A DNA stretch of 64,000 nucleotides, from positions 186,001 through 250,000 of the forward strand of contig NZ_ULHE01000003.1 in the NCBI RefSeq assembly GCF_900519355.1, read 5' to 3'. Both the position numbers and the translations under genes were made by a program. Below, piece by piece: positions 41,799 through 53,770 of the stretch. This stretch comes from Corynebacterium lactis (GTDB lineage Bacteria > Actinomycetota > Actinomycetes > Mycobacteriales > Mycobacteriaceae). Position 1 is the first letter of the stretch. Each line of letters begins with the position of its first letter. The notes beneath the pieces were generated by a model that saw only the letters and a program-made list of their open reading frames with translations, had not been told where the DNA came from and ran no database searches.

Positions 41799-42770
41799 GT
41801 GGACTCGCACCAGCACGATCATCACCACGGGCATTCACACGGGCCCCAACACAGCCACCACCATGACCACGCCCACGCCGACCCGGCTAGCGTGCCGACG
41901 CGAAGGCTGCTCTCCGTCGCGGCCCTGACGCTTGTCGTCTTCGTCGCCGAGCTGATCGGCGGCCTCGTCTCCGGGTCGCTGGCGCTGCTGGCGGACGCCG
42001 GACACATGGTCACCGACTCCGCCGGGCTGGTCATGGCCGTGGTCGCCATGGCCGTCGGCAAGCGGGCGCCGGACCGGAGAGCGACCTACGGGTACAGGCG
42101 GGCGGAGGTCATCACCGCGCTGGCCAACGGGCTGACCGTCTTCGGCATCGCGGTGTTCATCCTCTGGGGCGCGGTCGCGCGCTTCGGCTCCGCGGAGCAG
42201 GCGGACATTCAGACCACGCAGATGCTCGTCGTCGCGACAATCGGCCTGATCACCAACATCGTCGCGGCCGTGCTGCTGGCGGCGCCGTCGAAGCAGAGCG
42301 TCAACGTCCGCGGCGCGTACCTGCACGTGCTAGTCGACGCCGCAGGTTCCGTCGCGGTGATCGTCTCGGCCCTCGTCATCGCCACGACCGGATGGACGGC
42401 GGTGGACTCGGTCGTCTCCATCGTCATCGCGCTGCTGATCGTGCCTCGCGCCTGGACGCTGGTTCGCGAGTGCTTCGACGTGCTCCTCGAGCGCACCCCG
42501 CACGGCGTCGACACCCGCGCCATCGCCGAAGACTTGCGGGGCCTCCTCGGCGTCGCCGACATCCACGACCTGCACGTCTGGTCCCTGACCGGCTCCGACC
42601 TGCTGGCGTCGGTCCACCTCGTGCTTGCCGACGACGTCGCCCCCGGCGACGAGCACGCCCTCCTCGACCGCGCGCAGCACTTGCTTCACGACGCCCATGG
42701 CATCGAGCACGCGACGGTGCAGATAGAAAAGGCCGGGCACTCAGATCATGAGTACCCGGCCCACAGTTAG
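41799..42770 (+). CDS. Cation diffusion facilitator (CDF) metal exporter
   Basis: A 323-residue protein from GTG. The His-rich N-terminus (DHHHGHSHGPQHSHHHDH) and six helices with LLADAGHMVTDSAGL (metal site HxxxD) and LVDAAGSVAVI (second site) mark a CDF Zn/Co/Cd exporter. A C-terminal ferredoxin-like domain (VADIHDLHVWSLTGSDLLASVHL) senses metal. No metalloregulator gene is adjacent. Confidence 0.9.
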   Translation: MDSHQHDHHHGHSHGPQHSHHHDHAHADPASVPTRRLLSVAALTLVVFVAELIGGLVSGSLALLADAGHMVTDSAGLVMAVVAMAVGKRAPDRRATYGYRRAEVITALANGLTVFGIAVFILWGAVARFGSAEQADIQTTQMLVVATIGLITNIVAAVLLAAPSKQSVNVRGAYLHVLVDAAGSVAVIVSALVIATTGWTAVDSVVSIVIALLIVPRAWTLVRECFDVLLERTPHGVDTRAIAEDLRGLLGVADIHDLHVWSLTGSDLLASVHLVLADDVAPGDEHALLDRAQHLLHDAHGIEHATVQIEKAGHSDHEYPAHS

Positions 42771-42846
42771 CCTAAGCCTCCACGAGCTGGACGGCCCCGG
42801 CACGGGGCGCGGCAGATTAATGCTCGCTAGTGCTCGTTAATGCTTG

Positions 42847-44526
42847 CTAGTGCTTGCCCAAAATTGCGTCTAGCTCACGCGGGACCACCTTGCCGACGGC
42901 GTTGCGCGGCAACTCATCCATGAAGATCACCTTGTCCGGCACGGAGTGGTCGGCCAGGTGCTCACGGACGTACTTCTGCAGGTACTCCTGGTCGAGCTCC
43001 TTGCTGACCTTCGAGCCAGAACGAACCACGTACAGATAGAGGTCAGCGATGATCTCGTCGTTCTGGATGCCACGGCAGTAGCAATCATCGACGCCCGGGA
43101 TGGAGCCAATGATCTCCTCGACCTCGCGGGGGAATACATTCTCGCCGCCCTTGATCACCATGTCGTCACTGCGACCGGAGATGTAGAGGTACCCCTCGGA
43201 ATCCAGGTAGCCACGATCGCCGATCTCAAACAGGCCGTCGATCAGGGTGTACTTGTCCTCCGGGTTGAGGTAACCGGTGAAGGTCTGCTCCTGGCAGGTA
43301 AAGATGCGACCGACCTGGCCAGCCGGCAATTCCTTGTCGTTATCGTCGTAGATGCGGACGATCGCACCAGCAGCCGGGCGGCCCGCCGAATCCGGGCGAG
43401 TCATCAGATCCTGGCCGGTTGCAATCGAGGTCAGGCCAGCCTCGGTGGAGCCGTAGAAGTTGTATACGACCGGGCCGAAGCGGTGAATGAGCGTACGCAC
43501 CAACCACGCGGGAATAGCGTTGCCGGAGGAAACGATAAACTTGAAGGGCCCCACCTTGTGGCCGGGCTCATCGTCGAGAACATCCTTGAACTGGCGCAGG
43601 AAAAACGCCGCCGAGATCAGGCCGTTGACGTTGTACTTCTCGCACTGCTCGATCATCTTGTGCGCATCGAAAACACGCATCGTCACAATGGTCGCGCCGG
43701 TACCGAAACCGATCAGCACGTTCGCCCAGCCCCAGGCGTGGAACATCGAGGCCGACTGCTGGATGACCATATTGCGACGCCACGGGATGCGCTGCGCAAT
43801 CGCACCGACCGAGTTCGGGGTCTTCGGCTCGTCGCGCAGGACGCCCTTCGGGATGCCCGTAGTGCCGGACGACATGATGATGATACGCCCCTGCTTCGGG
43901 GAATCCTCGATCTTCGAGTTACCGCCCTGCGCGGCCAGATCTTCCATAAACAGCCAGTGAGACGGAACCTTGTTCCGGGTCTCCGGGTCACTGACATGAG
44001 TAATGACGACGGTCAGATCCTTCCGGTTCTTCGGGATGCGATCGATGAACTCGTCATCGATGAACATGAAGGAGACGTCGTTCTGCTCGATGATGCCGTC
44101 AATCTGAGCCTCCGAAGAGCCGACATTCATCAGCATGATCTCGGCGCCGATCAGGCCCTTGACCGCCATCGGGACGATGATTCCACGGCCATTGCGTGCG
44201 ATGATGCCAAATTTGGTTTCAGCGGTCATACCGCGATCCATCAGAGCACGGGCCACGTTCTGGCACATGTGGTCCAGCTCCGAGTAGGTCAGTTCTCCGC
44301 CATCGTCAACGAGCGCCAACTGGTCCGCGTAGCGCAGGGCGCCCATGTGGATCAGGCCGCCGACCGCGAAGCGCCAACGCCGCAGAGAATTGAGCATTTC
44401 GACGGACTTCTTGACGTTTGGGGGAAAATAGAAGCCACCGGACTTCAACAGTGGCGGAAGCGTCTGAAAGAAAGCCTTGACCTGTACAGCAAGGGGAAGA
44501 TGCGGCGGTTCCGGCTTATGCGACAT
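42847..44526 (-). CDS. Acyl-CoA ligase / AMP-dependent synthetase (FadD type)
   Basis: A 559-residue adenylate-forming enzyme. The P-loop-like SSGTTGIPKGVLRD, the A5 motif YGSTEAG, A7 IGDRGYLD, A8 ISGRSDDMVIKGGENVFP and the A10 Lys in RNAVGKVVP are all present. It activates a fatty or other carboxylic acid to an acyl-AMP and then a CoA thioester. The N-terminal 60 residues are an extension with an amphipathic helix. Codon use is clean and C-ending. Confidence 0.88.
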   Translation of the reverse strand: MSHKPEPPHLPLAVQVKAFFQTLPPLLKSGGFYFPPNVKKSVEMLNSLRRWRFAVGGLIHMGALRYADQLALVDDGGELTYSELDHMCQNVARALMDRGMTAETKFGIIARNGRGIIVPMAVKGLIGAEIMLMNVGSSEAQIDGIIEQNDVSFMFIDDEFIDRIPKNRKDLTVVITHVSDPETRNKVPSHWLFMEDLAAQGGNSKIEDSPKQGRIIIMSSGTTGIPKGVLRDEPKTPNSVGAIAQRIPWRRNMVIQQSASMFHAWGWANVLIGFGTGATIVTMRVFDAHKMIEQCEKYNVNGLISAAFFLRQFKDVLDDEPGHKVGPFKFIVSSGNAIPAWLVRTLIHRFGPVVYNFYGSTEAGLTSIATGQDLMTRPDSAGRPAAGAIVRIYDDNDKELPAGQVGRIFTCQEQTFTGYLNPEDKYTLIDGLFEIGDRGYLDSEGYLYISGRSDDMVIKGGENVFPREVEEIIGSIPGVDDCYCRGIQNDEIIADLYLYVVRSGSKVSKELDQEYLQKYVREHLADHSVPDKVIFMDELPRNAVGKVVPRELDAILGKH

Positions 44527-44961
44527 GAATAGACCTCTCTACTTTCTCTCTCCCCTAGCCCCGTTGAATTCCCTCACCGGGGAAGACGCCGACGGGCCGT
44601 CCAGGATTTAGAGCGCGACAGCGCGATACCAGCAGTGTGATACCGGCTAAGCATCAAAAAAATTTCTCATTGCCCACCCGGTAGCGGAGGAACTCAGACC
44701 TACTTCCTGCGGACGCTTCCATGGTTACCCCAACTTTGGAGCGAATTTTTCGTATCGAAAGTAATAATCTGTGATACACCCGTAACCGGATCGTAACAAA
44801 AACCAGTTACCGACTATACACGGCCTAGCTGCAATTTCATATCTATTTCTCAGACTTTACCCACCACCTGGGCTTTTACGCGGGCCAAACGGCTACCCCT
44901 CGTTCGCTGGACCCCGATTGAAATTCGGGCAAAAGGTGAACGCTAAAAACCGATTCCCGGA
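44527..44961. other. Intergenic region upstream of the acyl-CoA ligase
   Basis: No gene seen in 435 bp. On the minus strand TTGTTA and TATCAC lie 17 bp apart near 44775-44805, a candidate promoter with a long leader for the ligase gene. AT content rises across 44650-44870. Confidence 0.5.
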
Positions 44962-46752
44962 TTACTCCTCGAGCATCTCTCCCAGCTCTAGCCACTCGAG
45001 CTCGAGGGCATCTCGCTGCGAACGCACCTGCGCGGCCTGCGCATCCAACTCCGCCAGCTTTTGAGTGTCGAGGTTAGCGACGTCCGCGCTGACCCTCGCC
45101 ATCTCCTCATTCAGGCTTTCCTCCGTTGCCGACAGTTTGGCCATCTTCCGCTCAATTGCGCTCATCTTCTTCGTCATGGCGTGACGGGAAGCGGAGGACA
45201 GCTCCTCGGCCTCCTCCTCGGCCTTCTCGGCCCCCTGATTGCCCTCCTCCGACCGGCCGGACCTGCGGGCCAGGTACTGCTCAATGCCGCCAGGCAGATT
45301 GGTTAGCTTCCCGTCCCCAAAGAGCGCCCAGGTCGAATCGGCGATCCGCTCGATCAGGTAGCGGTCGTGGGAGATGACAACCAGAGTTCCCGGCCAGTTA
45401 TCCAGCAGATCCTCAAGCTCCTGCAGGGTATCGATATCCAGGTCGTTCGTAGGCTCGTCAAGCAACAGGAAATTCGGCTCGCTCATCAGCACGCGGGTCA
45501 GCTGTAGGCGACGCCGCTCGCCACCGGAGAGGTCCCTAATCGGGGTACGCTGTCGCTTCGGGGAGAAGCCCAAGCGCTCTGCCAACTGCGAGGCACTGAT
45601 CTGCTTTTTTCCGACCTCGATATAGGTCGCAACGTCCTCGACGGCGTCGAGAAGCCTCATATCGAGGTCGAGGTCGTCGAGCTCCTGTCGGAGCCACCCG
45701 AGCCGCACAGTCTTCCCCTCTACGCGGCGGCCACCTGCGAGGGCGTAGTCACCGGCGAGGGCACGCAGCAACGTCGTCTTGCCGGAGCCGTTGACGCCGA
45801 CGAGGCCGATGCGCTCGCCCGGGGCCAGGCGCCATGTCGCGTCCTTCAGCAGCGGGCGCCCATCCGGGGTCTGCAGGTCCGCGTGCTCGAGTTCTACGAC
45901 CACCTTTCCCTGCCGACGCTTGGCAAAGGCCATCAGCTCCACGGAGTCTCGCGGTGCCGGAACATCGGCGATGAGTGCTTCGGCGGCCTCGATGCGGTAC
46001 CGCGGCTTCGAGGTTCGCGCGGGCGCTCCCCGCCGCAGCCAGGCCAACTCCTTTCGGGCCAAATTCTGGCGCCGTTGCTCCGCGGCGTCCGCCTGGCGGG
46101 CCCGCTCAGCGCGGGCGAAGGTCCAATCGTTATAGCCACCGTCGTAGAAATCGACGGTTCCGTCGTGCACCTCCCAGGTGCGCGTGGCGACGGTATCCAG
46201 GAACCAACGGTCGTGGGTCACCACAACCAGGGCCGTGCGCCGCGAGAGCACATGGTCCGCCAGCCACTGCACGCCCTCGATGTCCAGGTGGTTGGTCGGC
46301 TCATCCAGAATCAGCAGGTCCAGGTCCTGGACAAGTGTCGCAGCCAGGTTCACGCGCCGACGCTCGCCGCCGGAAAGGCTCCCCACCTTAGTGTCCATGC
46401 CCAGGTCATTAATGCCGATGCCCGCAAGCACCTCGCGAACCTTGGCGCTTCCGGCCCACTCGTGCTCGGCCAGGCCCAGCGGAGCGATGACGCAATCGAA
46501 CACGCTCGACTCAGGATCCAGTTCCGCCCCCTGCGTGACATGCGCCATCCGGAGATCGTTCGCCCTAGAGATCCTCCCCGAATCCACGAGTTCGACTCCC
46601 GCCAGAATCTTCAGCAGCGTCGATTTGCCGCCTCCGTTGAGGCCGACGATGCCAATCCTGTCGGAGTCCTGAACCCCGAGGCTGACGCCGTCGAGGAGTG
46701 TCTTCAGGCCGAAGGATTTAGAAATATTCTCGCAATTAATCAGATTCGCCAT
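44962..46752 (-). CDS. ABC-F ATPase (Uup-type)
   Basis: A 596-residue soluble protein with two ABC domains: GLNGGGKST, LSGGERRR and LLILDEPTNHLD, then GVNGSGKTT, LSGGERRR and LLLDEPTNDLD. A linker lies between them and a C-terminal coiled coil (AMTKKMSAIERKMAKLSATEESL) typical of Uup follows. ABC-F proteins act on ribosomes or rRNA structures rather than in transport. It overlaps the Nudix gene by 17 bp and is probably co-transcribed. Confidence 0.9.
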   Translation of the reverse strand: MANLINCENISKSFGLKTLLDGVSLGVQDSDRIGIVGLNGGGKSTLLKILAGVELVDSGRISRANDLRMAHVTQGAELDPESSVFDCVIAPLGLAEHEWAGSAKVREVLAGIGINDLGMDTKVGSLSGGERRRVNLAATLVQDLDLLILDEPTNHLDIEGVQWLADHVLSRRTALVVVTHDRWFLDTVATRTWEVHDGTVDFYDGGYNDWTFARAERARQADAAEQRRQNLARKELAWLRRGAPARTSKPRYRIEAAEALIADVPAPRDSVELMAFAKRRQGKVVVELEHADLQTPDGRPLLKDATWRLAPGERIGLVGVNGSGKTTLLRALAGDYALAGGRRVEGKTVRLGWLRQELDDLDLDMRLLDAVEDVATYIEVGKKQISASQLAERLGFSPKRQRTPIRDLSGGERRRLQLTRVLMSEPNFLLLDEPTNDLDIDTLQELEDLLDNWPGTLVVISHDRYLIERIADSTWALFGDGKLTNLPGGIEQYLARRSGRSEEGNQGAEKAEEEAEELSSASRHAMTKKMSAIERKMAKLSATEESLNEEMARVSADVANLDTQKLAELDAQAAQVRSQRDALELEWLELGEMLEE

Positions 46753-47326
46753 GATGGTTATTCATTGTGCCCCAATCGGCGTCGGCAAGCACACGTCGGA
46801 TGTACCAAACGACGGGGAGCTGATCGAACTCCTCCCGGGTGACCCAGCAAAAGTTCGGATGCTCGTCGCTCAGGCGCACCGGCACGTGATCGTCGGCCTC
46901 TTCCACCAGGTAAGTCACGGTGTGGAAGCGGAAGTCGTCGCCCTGGACGTCCTGATTGGAATAGTGCGCCAGCTCGGTGACCGCGGCGGCGGCAAGGCCG
47001 GCCTCCTCGCGCAGCTCTCGCGCCGCAGCTTGCGCGGGCTGCTCCCCCGGATCCAGTTTCCCGCCGGGCAAGTCCCACTGACCGCCGAGGAAGCCGTCGG
47101 GGTCGCGCTTGAGAAGCAGGAGCCGCTCGCCACGGAACACGACGCAATTGCACACCCATCCGTCGGCGGGCGGCCAGCTAGCCGTGGAGTCCAGGCCCCT
47201 CTGCTCCAGGCGCCCGGTCAGGCGTCCCCACTCGTCGCGCGGCAGGCTGGGCTCAGCCCCGGCGCCCTTCAGCGGCCGTTGTGCCGCGAGGTCCGGGTTG
47301 GCTGCGCTTCCATCCGTGCTGCTCAT
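46736..47326 (-). CDS. Nudix hydrolase
   Basis: A 196-residue protein with a complete Nudix box (GGKLDPGEQPAQAAARELREEAG) after a strand WDLP. A hydrolase of nucleoside diphosphate-linked compounds; sanitising oxidised nucleotides is one family role. The N-terminal 50 residues are an unusual Gly/Pro-rich extension. Confidence 0.85.
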   Translation of the reverse strand: MSSTDGSAANPDLAAQRPLKGAGAEPSLPRDEWGRLTGRLEQRGLDSTASWPPADGWVCNCVVFRGERLLLLKRDPDGFLGGQWDLPGGKLDPGEQPAQAAARELREEAGLAAAAVTELAHYSNQDVQGDDFRFHTVTYLVEEADDHVPVRLSDEHPNFCWVTREEFDQLPVVWYIRRVLADADWGTMNNHHGESD

Positions 47327-47456
47327 GAGGCTGTCTCCCAGTGCTGATTATGTGGCCAGCTTAATTTTTGTCTGCGTGTCTCTCCTGCCTATTATTCCGC
47401 AAGAGTTATTCCGCCAGAGCCCCACCGACAAGCCCGCCGCCAGGGTTGGAATCGAG

Positions 47457-48332
47457 CTAGCGTGCCTGCTCCGCCAAACGCACGAAATCGGCAATGGTCA
47501 GCTTCTCACCGCGGAGCTTCGGGTCGATACCCGCCGCCACGAGCGCCTCCTCCGCGGCGGCACCGGATCCGTAGACGCCGGACAGCGCGGCCCTCAGGGT
47601 CTTCCGGCGCTGAGCGAAAGCGGCGTCGATAAGCGGCCAGAGCCGAGCGCGGAACTCGGGCGAAATCTCCCAGGGGGCCTCCCCCGCCTCGGGCGTGCCG
47701 TAGCAGTCGATGCGGACCAGGCCGGAGTCCACCTTCGGGACCGGCCAGAACACGTGCGGACCAATCGCGCCGGCGCGGCGGACCTTACCGTAGTAGGACG
47801 CCTTGACGCTCGGCACGCCGTAAATTTTCGAGCCCGGCTGCGCAGCGAGGCGGTCGGCCACCTCCGACTGGACCATCACCAGAACTCGGTCGATGGACGG
47901 TAGCTCCGCCAACATATGCAGGAGGACCGGGACGGAGACGTTATACGGCAGATTCGCCACCAGCGCATCTGGCTGGATTGGAAAGTCCGCGCTGCGCACG
48001 GTCAACGCATCGCGATTCACCAGATGCAGCTCGCAGCCCGGCGCGCGCTCGGCGATTGTTTGCGGAAGGCGCGCGGCCAGCCGCTCGTCAATTTCGACGG
48101 CCGCGGCGCGGCCGCAACGCTCCAGCAGCCCAAGCGTCAGGGACCCCAACCCCGGACCCACCTCAACCGGGTAGGCATCCTCGGGTAGCTCGGCAGCAGC
48201 AACGATCCGGCGGACCGTGTTGGCATCGTGAACGAAGTTCTGTCCCAGCTTTTTCGTCGGGACGATATCTAATTCCGCTGCCAGCTCGCGCACGTCGACG
48301 GGGCCGAGGAAAGAAACGTCTGCTCTAGTCAC
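47457..48332 (-). CDS. rsmA: 16S rRNA dimethyladenosine transferase RsmA/KsgA
   Basis: A 291-residue protein. [15 protein letters not shown], the SAM site [16 protein letters not shown], and [15 protein letters not shown] (the NLPY catalytic motif) define RsmA, which dimethylates two adjacent adenines near the 3' end of 16S rRNA. I use the GTG at 48332: TAGACT lies 8 nt ahead, consistent with a leaderless transcript, and upstream codons lack homology. It follows rpfB. Confidence 0.93.
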   Translation of the reverse strand: MTRADVSFLGPVDVRELAAELDIVPTKKLGQNFVHDANTVRRIVAAAELPEDAYPVEVGPGLGSLTLGLLERCGRAAAVEIDERLAARLPQTIAERAPGCELHLVNRDALTVRSADFPIQPDALVANLPYNVSVPVLLHMLAELPSIDRVLVMVQSEVADRLAAQPGSKIYGVPSVKASYYGKVRRAGAIGPHVFWPVPKVDSGLVRIDCYGTPEAGEAPWEISPEFRARLWPLIDAAFAQRRKTLRAALSGVYGSGAAAEEALVAAGIDPKLRGEKLTIADFVRLAEQAR

Positions 48333-48358
48333 GAGTAGATAGTCTAGAGAATTACAAC

Positions 48359-49508
<1,150 letters not shown>

Positions 49509-49779
49509 AGCCTTTCGGGGAAGGTAAAGGGCCCGCCTCGCCCCCGGCGTAGTACTCGGACGGGCAATGCTTTTAAGTCACGATACGGTAAAGATAGCGT
49601 GATGTCTAAACAATTTTAGAAAAAGTGACACGCAATACAGAGAGCTGATGCGCTTGTGACCTGGGGTGACGCCAGGGACGCTAGATGTGAGAGCTCCAGG
49701 CGCAATGCAGAAACTGCTGGCACTGCGGAGCTGCTCCCCGCGGGGGAGCACCCCGGCTGCAGAGTATTTAGAACTCGGC

Positions 49780-50610
49780 TTACAACTCGATCCCGTACAC
49801 ACGCGCCGCGTTATCGGCCAGCATCCGGGCCATCTCCTCGGCCGGGATTCCCCGGGCCTCGGCCATCGCGCGGGCCTGCCAGCCGATAAAAGTCGGCTCG
49901 TTGCGCGCACCGCGGAAGGGCTCCGCGGTCATGTACGGCGCATCCGTCTCCACCAGGAGCTGCCCCGCAGGGGCCTCGGCCACGGCCTGGCGCAGGTCCT
50001 CGTTGCGCTTAAACGTGACGTTGCCCGTAAAACTGAGGATGTAGCCGCGCTCGAGCGCCTGACGGGCAACCTCGATCGGGGACGAGAAGCAGTGCAGAAT
50101 CGCCGTGCCCTCGTATCCATCCAGCGCCGCCATCAGGTCGACGTCGGCGTCGCGGTTGTGAATCATCAAAGGCTTGCCGACGCTCGCCGCCAGGTCCTTG
50201 TGCCACTCCAGCGCGGCAAGTTGCTCTTCCTTGGAGGCGCAGCCATCCAGTGAATCCAGCCAGTACCAGTCCAAGCCGGTCTCGCCAATCGCTACGACGC
50301 GCGGGTCCGCGGCCATCTCGGCCAGCCGGGCCTTGGCGGCGTCGTCAAGCTCGGCGGCACGGGTGGGGTGAATCGCGACTGCCGCCCACACGCGCGGGTG
50401 CGACTGCGCTGCGGTGAAGGCCAGCTCGGTCTCCGGCATGCCGTCGCCGACGGTGCACACGCCGACCACTCCGGCGGCGGCCGCGCGATCCATCAGGGCG
50501 GCGACCTCCTCGGGGGTCTTCGCGCCGCAGGAGGCCAGGTGCGTGTGCGCGTCGAACAGCGGGGTCAGGTACTCCGCTGGCTCCGCTACCTTGCGCTTGC
50601 GCTTGCCCAT
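49780..50610 (-). CDS. tatD: TatD-family metal-dependent DNase
   Basis: A 276-residue TIM-barrel enzyme. LFDAHTHL (HxH), IGETGLDWY, MIHNRDAD, LHCFSS and LVETDAPY supply the metal ligands of TatD hydrolases. A basic N-terminus (MGKRKRK) is present. It follows metG on the same strand after 37 bp, the usual corynebacterial order metG-tatD-rpfB-rsmA. Confidence 0.9.
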   Translation of the reverse strand: MGKRKRKVAEPAEYLTPLFDAHTHLASCGAKTPEEVAALMDRAAAAGVVGVCTVGDGMPETELAFTAAQSHPRVWAAVAIHPTRAAELDDAAKARLAEMAADPRVVAIGETGLDWYWLDSLDGCASKEEQLAALEWHKDLAASVGKPLMIHNRDADVDLMAALDGYEGTAILHCFSSPIEVARQALERGYILSFTGNVTFKRNEDLRQAVAEAPAGQLLVETDAPYMTAEPFRGARNEPTFIGWQARAMAEARGIPAEEMARMLADNAARVYGIEL

Positions 50611-50647
50611 AATTCCGTACTGCCCGCCTTGCCCGCTCGCTAACTAC

Positions 50648-52474
50648 CTACTTGACCTGCGCCCACTCGGGGCCGTTTTCCGCCAGCTCCGCGTCGAGCT
50701 TGGTGAAGATCGGCTTCGGCTTGGCAAGCGGCGTGCCAGGCTCCATGTCGAAGCGACGCCAGGCGGCCTTCTGGTTGACGTAGTCGCCCATGATCACCGG
50801 GTAGGTGCGGCCAGCAGCCGGGACGCCGACGCCCACGGGCTCGACCGGCATGTCGTCCTCGACCTCGCGGATCTCCGGCATAGCGGCCCAGACGCCCTCG
50901 CCGCCGAGGGTCTCGTAGACCTTCTGCGCCGACGACGGCAGGTACGGGGTCAGCATCACGTTGGCGTCGCTGACCGCCTGCAGCGCGGTCCACAGCACGG
51001 TGGCCAGGCGCTCCCGCTGCGACTCGTCCTTGGCCAACTTCCACGGCTCCTGGGCGGCAATGTAGGCATTGGCCTCTCCCACCAGGTGCATCGCGGCGGT
51101 AATGCCCGCGCGGAAGCGCGAGTGCGACAGGGCCTCGCCGGCCTCAGTAAAGGTGCGGTCGGCCAGGTCCAGCAGAGCGCGGTCGGCGTCGGCCAGCTCG
51201 CCCGGGGTCGGCACCTCCTTGAAGTTCTTGTAGGCCATCGACACGGTGCGGTTGACCAGGTTGCCCCAGGAGTTGGCCAGCTCGTTGTTGACGCGGCGAA
51301 CAAACTCGTCCCAGGTGAAGTCGGTGTCCTGATTCTCCGGGCCGGCCACGGCGATGAAGTAGCGCAGCGGGTCCGGGCCGAAGTCGGCCAGGAAGTCCTT
51401 GACGTAGATCACCACGCCCTTCGAGGAGGAGAACTTCGAGCCCGACATGGTCAGGTACTCGGAGGAGACGACCTCGGTGGGCAGGTTCAGCTGGCCGTAC
51501 TCGCCGGCTTCGCCGCCTCGGGAGCCCTCGCCGCGGTAGCCCAGCAGCTCCGCCGGCCAGATCTGGGAGTGGAAGGTGATGTTGTCCTTGCCCATGAAGT
51601 AGTAGGACAGCGCCTCCGGGTCGGTCCACCACTTGCGCCAGGCCTCCGGGTCGCCGGTGCGCCAGGCCCACTCGATCGACGCAGACAGGTAGCCCACCAC
51701 CGCGTCGAACCACACGTAGAGCTTCTTGGCGTTGTTATCGCTCCAGCCCTCCAGCGGGATCGGCACGCCCCAGTCGATGTCGCGGGTCATCGCGCGCGGG
51801 CGGATGTCCTCCAGGATATTCAGGGAGAACTTCAGGACATTCGGGCGCCAGTCCTTGCGCTCCTTCAGCCACTCGGTCAACGCCTCCGCCAGCGCGGGCA
51901 GGTCCAGCAGGAAGTGCTCGGTCTCGACGAACTTCGGGGTCTCGCCATTGATCTTGGACACCGGGTTGATCAGGTCGGACGGGTCCAGCTGGTTGCCGCA
52001 GTTGTCACACTGGTCGCCGCGGGCGCCCGGCGCGCCGCAGATCGGGCAGGTGCCCTCGATGTAGCGGTCCGGAAGGGTGCGGCCCGTCGACGGGGAAATC
52101 GCGCCCATGGTGGTCTGCTTGACCATGTAACCGTTGTCGTGCAGTCCGCGGAAGAGCTCCTGGACAACCTTGTAGTGGTTGCGCGTCGTCGTGCGGGTGA
52201 ACAGGTCGTAGGACAGGCCGAGCCCCGCCAGGTCCTGCACAATCTGGCGGTTATAGCGGTCCGCCAGCTCCTGGACGCTCACGCCCTCCTTCTCCGCCTG
52301 CACCAGCAGCGGGGTGCCGTGCTCGTCGGTGCCGGAGACCATCAGCACGTCGTTGCCAGCCATGCGCTGGTAGCGAGCGAACACGTCCGAGGGGACGCCG
52401 AAACCTGCAACGTGGCCAATGTGGCGCGGGCCGTTAGCGTACGGCCAGGCGACTGCTGTGAGAATCCGAGACAT
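50648..52474 (-). CDS. metG: Methionyl-tRNA synthetase
   Basis: A 608-residue class I synthetase from the ATG of [10 protein letters not shown] (52474). [11 protein letters not shown] carries the HIGH motif, the zinc knuckle is [17 protein letters not shown] and the catalytic loop KFSSSKG. No C-terminal tRNA-binding domain. First gene of the metG-tatD-rpfB-rsmA series, divergent from pabB. Confidence 0.95.
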   Translation of the reverse strand: MSRILTAVAWPYANGPRHIGHVAGFGVPSDVFARYQRMAGNDVLMVSGTDEHGTPLLVQAEKEGVSVQELADRYNRQIVQDLAGLGLSYDLFTRTTTRNHYKVVQELFRGLHDNGYMVKQTTMGAISPSTGRTLPDRYIEGTCPICGAPGARGDQCDNCGNQLDPSDLINPVSKINGETPKFVETEHFLLDLPALAEALTEWLKERKDWRPNVLKFSLNILEDIRPRAMTRDIDWGVPIPLEGWSDNNAKKLYVWFDAVVGYLSASIEWAWRTGDPEAWRKWWTDPEALSYYFMGKDNITFHSQIWPAELLGYRGEGSRGGEAGEYGQLNLPTEVVSSEYLTMSGSKFSSSKGVVIYVKDFLADFGPDPLRYFIAVAGPENQDTDFTWDEFVRRVNNELANSWGNLVNRTVSMAYKNFKEVPTPGELADADRALLDLADRTFTEAGEALSHSRFRAGITAAMHLVGEANAYIAAQEPWKLAKDESQRERLATVLWTALQAVSDANVMLTPYLPSSAQKVYETLGGEGVWAAMPEIREVEDDMPVEPVGVGVPAAGRTYPVIMGDYVNQKAAWRRFDMEPGTPLAKPKPIFTKLDAELAENGPEWAQVK

Positions 52475-52526
52475 GCTCTCAAGGGTAATAGATGGAATAG
52501 CTATCGGCGCACACGCACTACGCTTA

Positions 52527-53770
52527 ATGCTTATGCCCGCGCCCGCAGCACCCTCCCCCTCCCCAATCAGCCCCGCCCTCGCGGTCCTCTCCCGCCTCGT
52601 CCGCGACGGGCACCGCCCCGCCGCGCTGATCGGCAACTGGTTCGGGCACCGCGCGGTCATCGCGGCCGACGTGGCCCTCAGCCCCGCCGAGCCCTCCGCC
52701 CTCTTCGCGGCAGGGCCCGGCGCACCGGGTCAGTGGGTCTTCGGCCAGCGCCCCTACTCCGGCCCCGCCGCGCAGGGGTCGCGCCCTGCGTCGCGCTGCT
52801 TGCCGACGACGGCACTTGGTCGCTGGCCGGCCCGGAATCGCAGGTGACGTCCAGCCCGGCCCGGAGCGTCCTGCTCGAAGCCATCCGGGATTCCGGGGAC
52901 GCGGCGGCCGTCGGCAAGCCAGCGGAGGCGCTGGAGTGGGACGGCGGCGACCGCGACAGCCATCGGCGCGCGGTGCTCGACTGCAAGGAAGCCATCGCGG
53001 CGGGCGAGGTCTACCAGGCGTGCATCTCCACGCGGTTCCACGCCTACCTGCCGGAGGGCGCGACGGAGCGCGACGCGCTCGCCCACGCTGTTTCCTGGTT
53101 CTGCGAGCGGGCGGAGCGCTTCCGGCCGGAGCGGGCGGCGTTCCTGCCCGGCAACCTCGACGAGGGCGTGCCGATCGTGGCGTCGCTGAGCCCGGAGGAG
53201 TTCCTGGTGCGCTCGGGCGACACGGTCAGCGAGACCCCCATCAAGGGCACCGTCCCCATCGACCACGAGCCGGGCGAGTTGCTCCGCAGCGACAAGGACG
53301 TCGCGGAGAACATCATGATCGTCGACCTGGTGCGCCACGACCTCGGCCAGGTGGCCACGGTGGGCAGCGTCCGTGTCACCGACCTGCTGAGTGTCCGGCC
53401 CGCGCCGGGTGTGTGGCACCTCTACTCCACCGTCGAGGCGGAGCTCCCGGCCGGGCTGTCGCACGCCGCCCTGGTGGAGGCCTGCTTCCCGCCGGCGTCG
53501 GTAACGGGGACCCCGAAGATCCGCGCCTCGGAGCTGATTTCGCAGTGGGAGCCGGAGGCCCGCGGCGTCCACTGCGGCTGCATCGGGGCGGCGTGCGGCT
53601 CTGACCTGGAGCTGAGCGTGGCCATCCGCACCGCCGAGTACGGCAAAGACCCGAACTCGGGCAGAGTTCGGGTCGAGGCGGGCGTCGGCGGCGGCATCAC
53701 GATTGGCTCGGACGCGGACGCCGAGTGGGCCGAGATCGAGGCGAAGGCGGCGCCACTGCTCCGGGACTAA
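52527..53770 (+). CDS. pabB: Aminodeoxychorismate synthase component I, frame broken once
   Basis: The N-terminus ([11 protein letters not shown], then [17 protein letters not shown]) is in one frame. Near 52770 it must shift to the frame carrying [18 protein letters not shown] and the chorismate-binding domain: [57 protein letters not shown]. One base seems missing. A PabB homologue for p-aminobenzoate, hence folate, synthesis. The start could also be 52533. Confidence 0.85.

Noticed and set aside
42946..44532. 528-codon plus-strand frame across the acyl-CoA ligase
   Set aside because: Mirror of a clean C-ending codon gene with all adenylation motifs; no independent start signal.
50414..52500. 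Long plus-strand open frame upstream of and fused to pabB
   Set aside because: Antisense to tatD and metG. It is joined to pabB only because pabB has lost a base. The fusion is not real.
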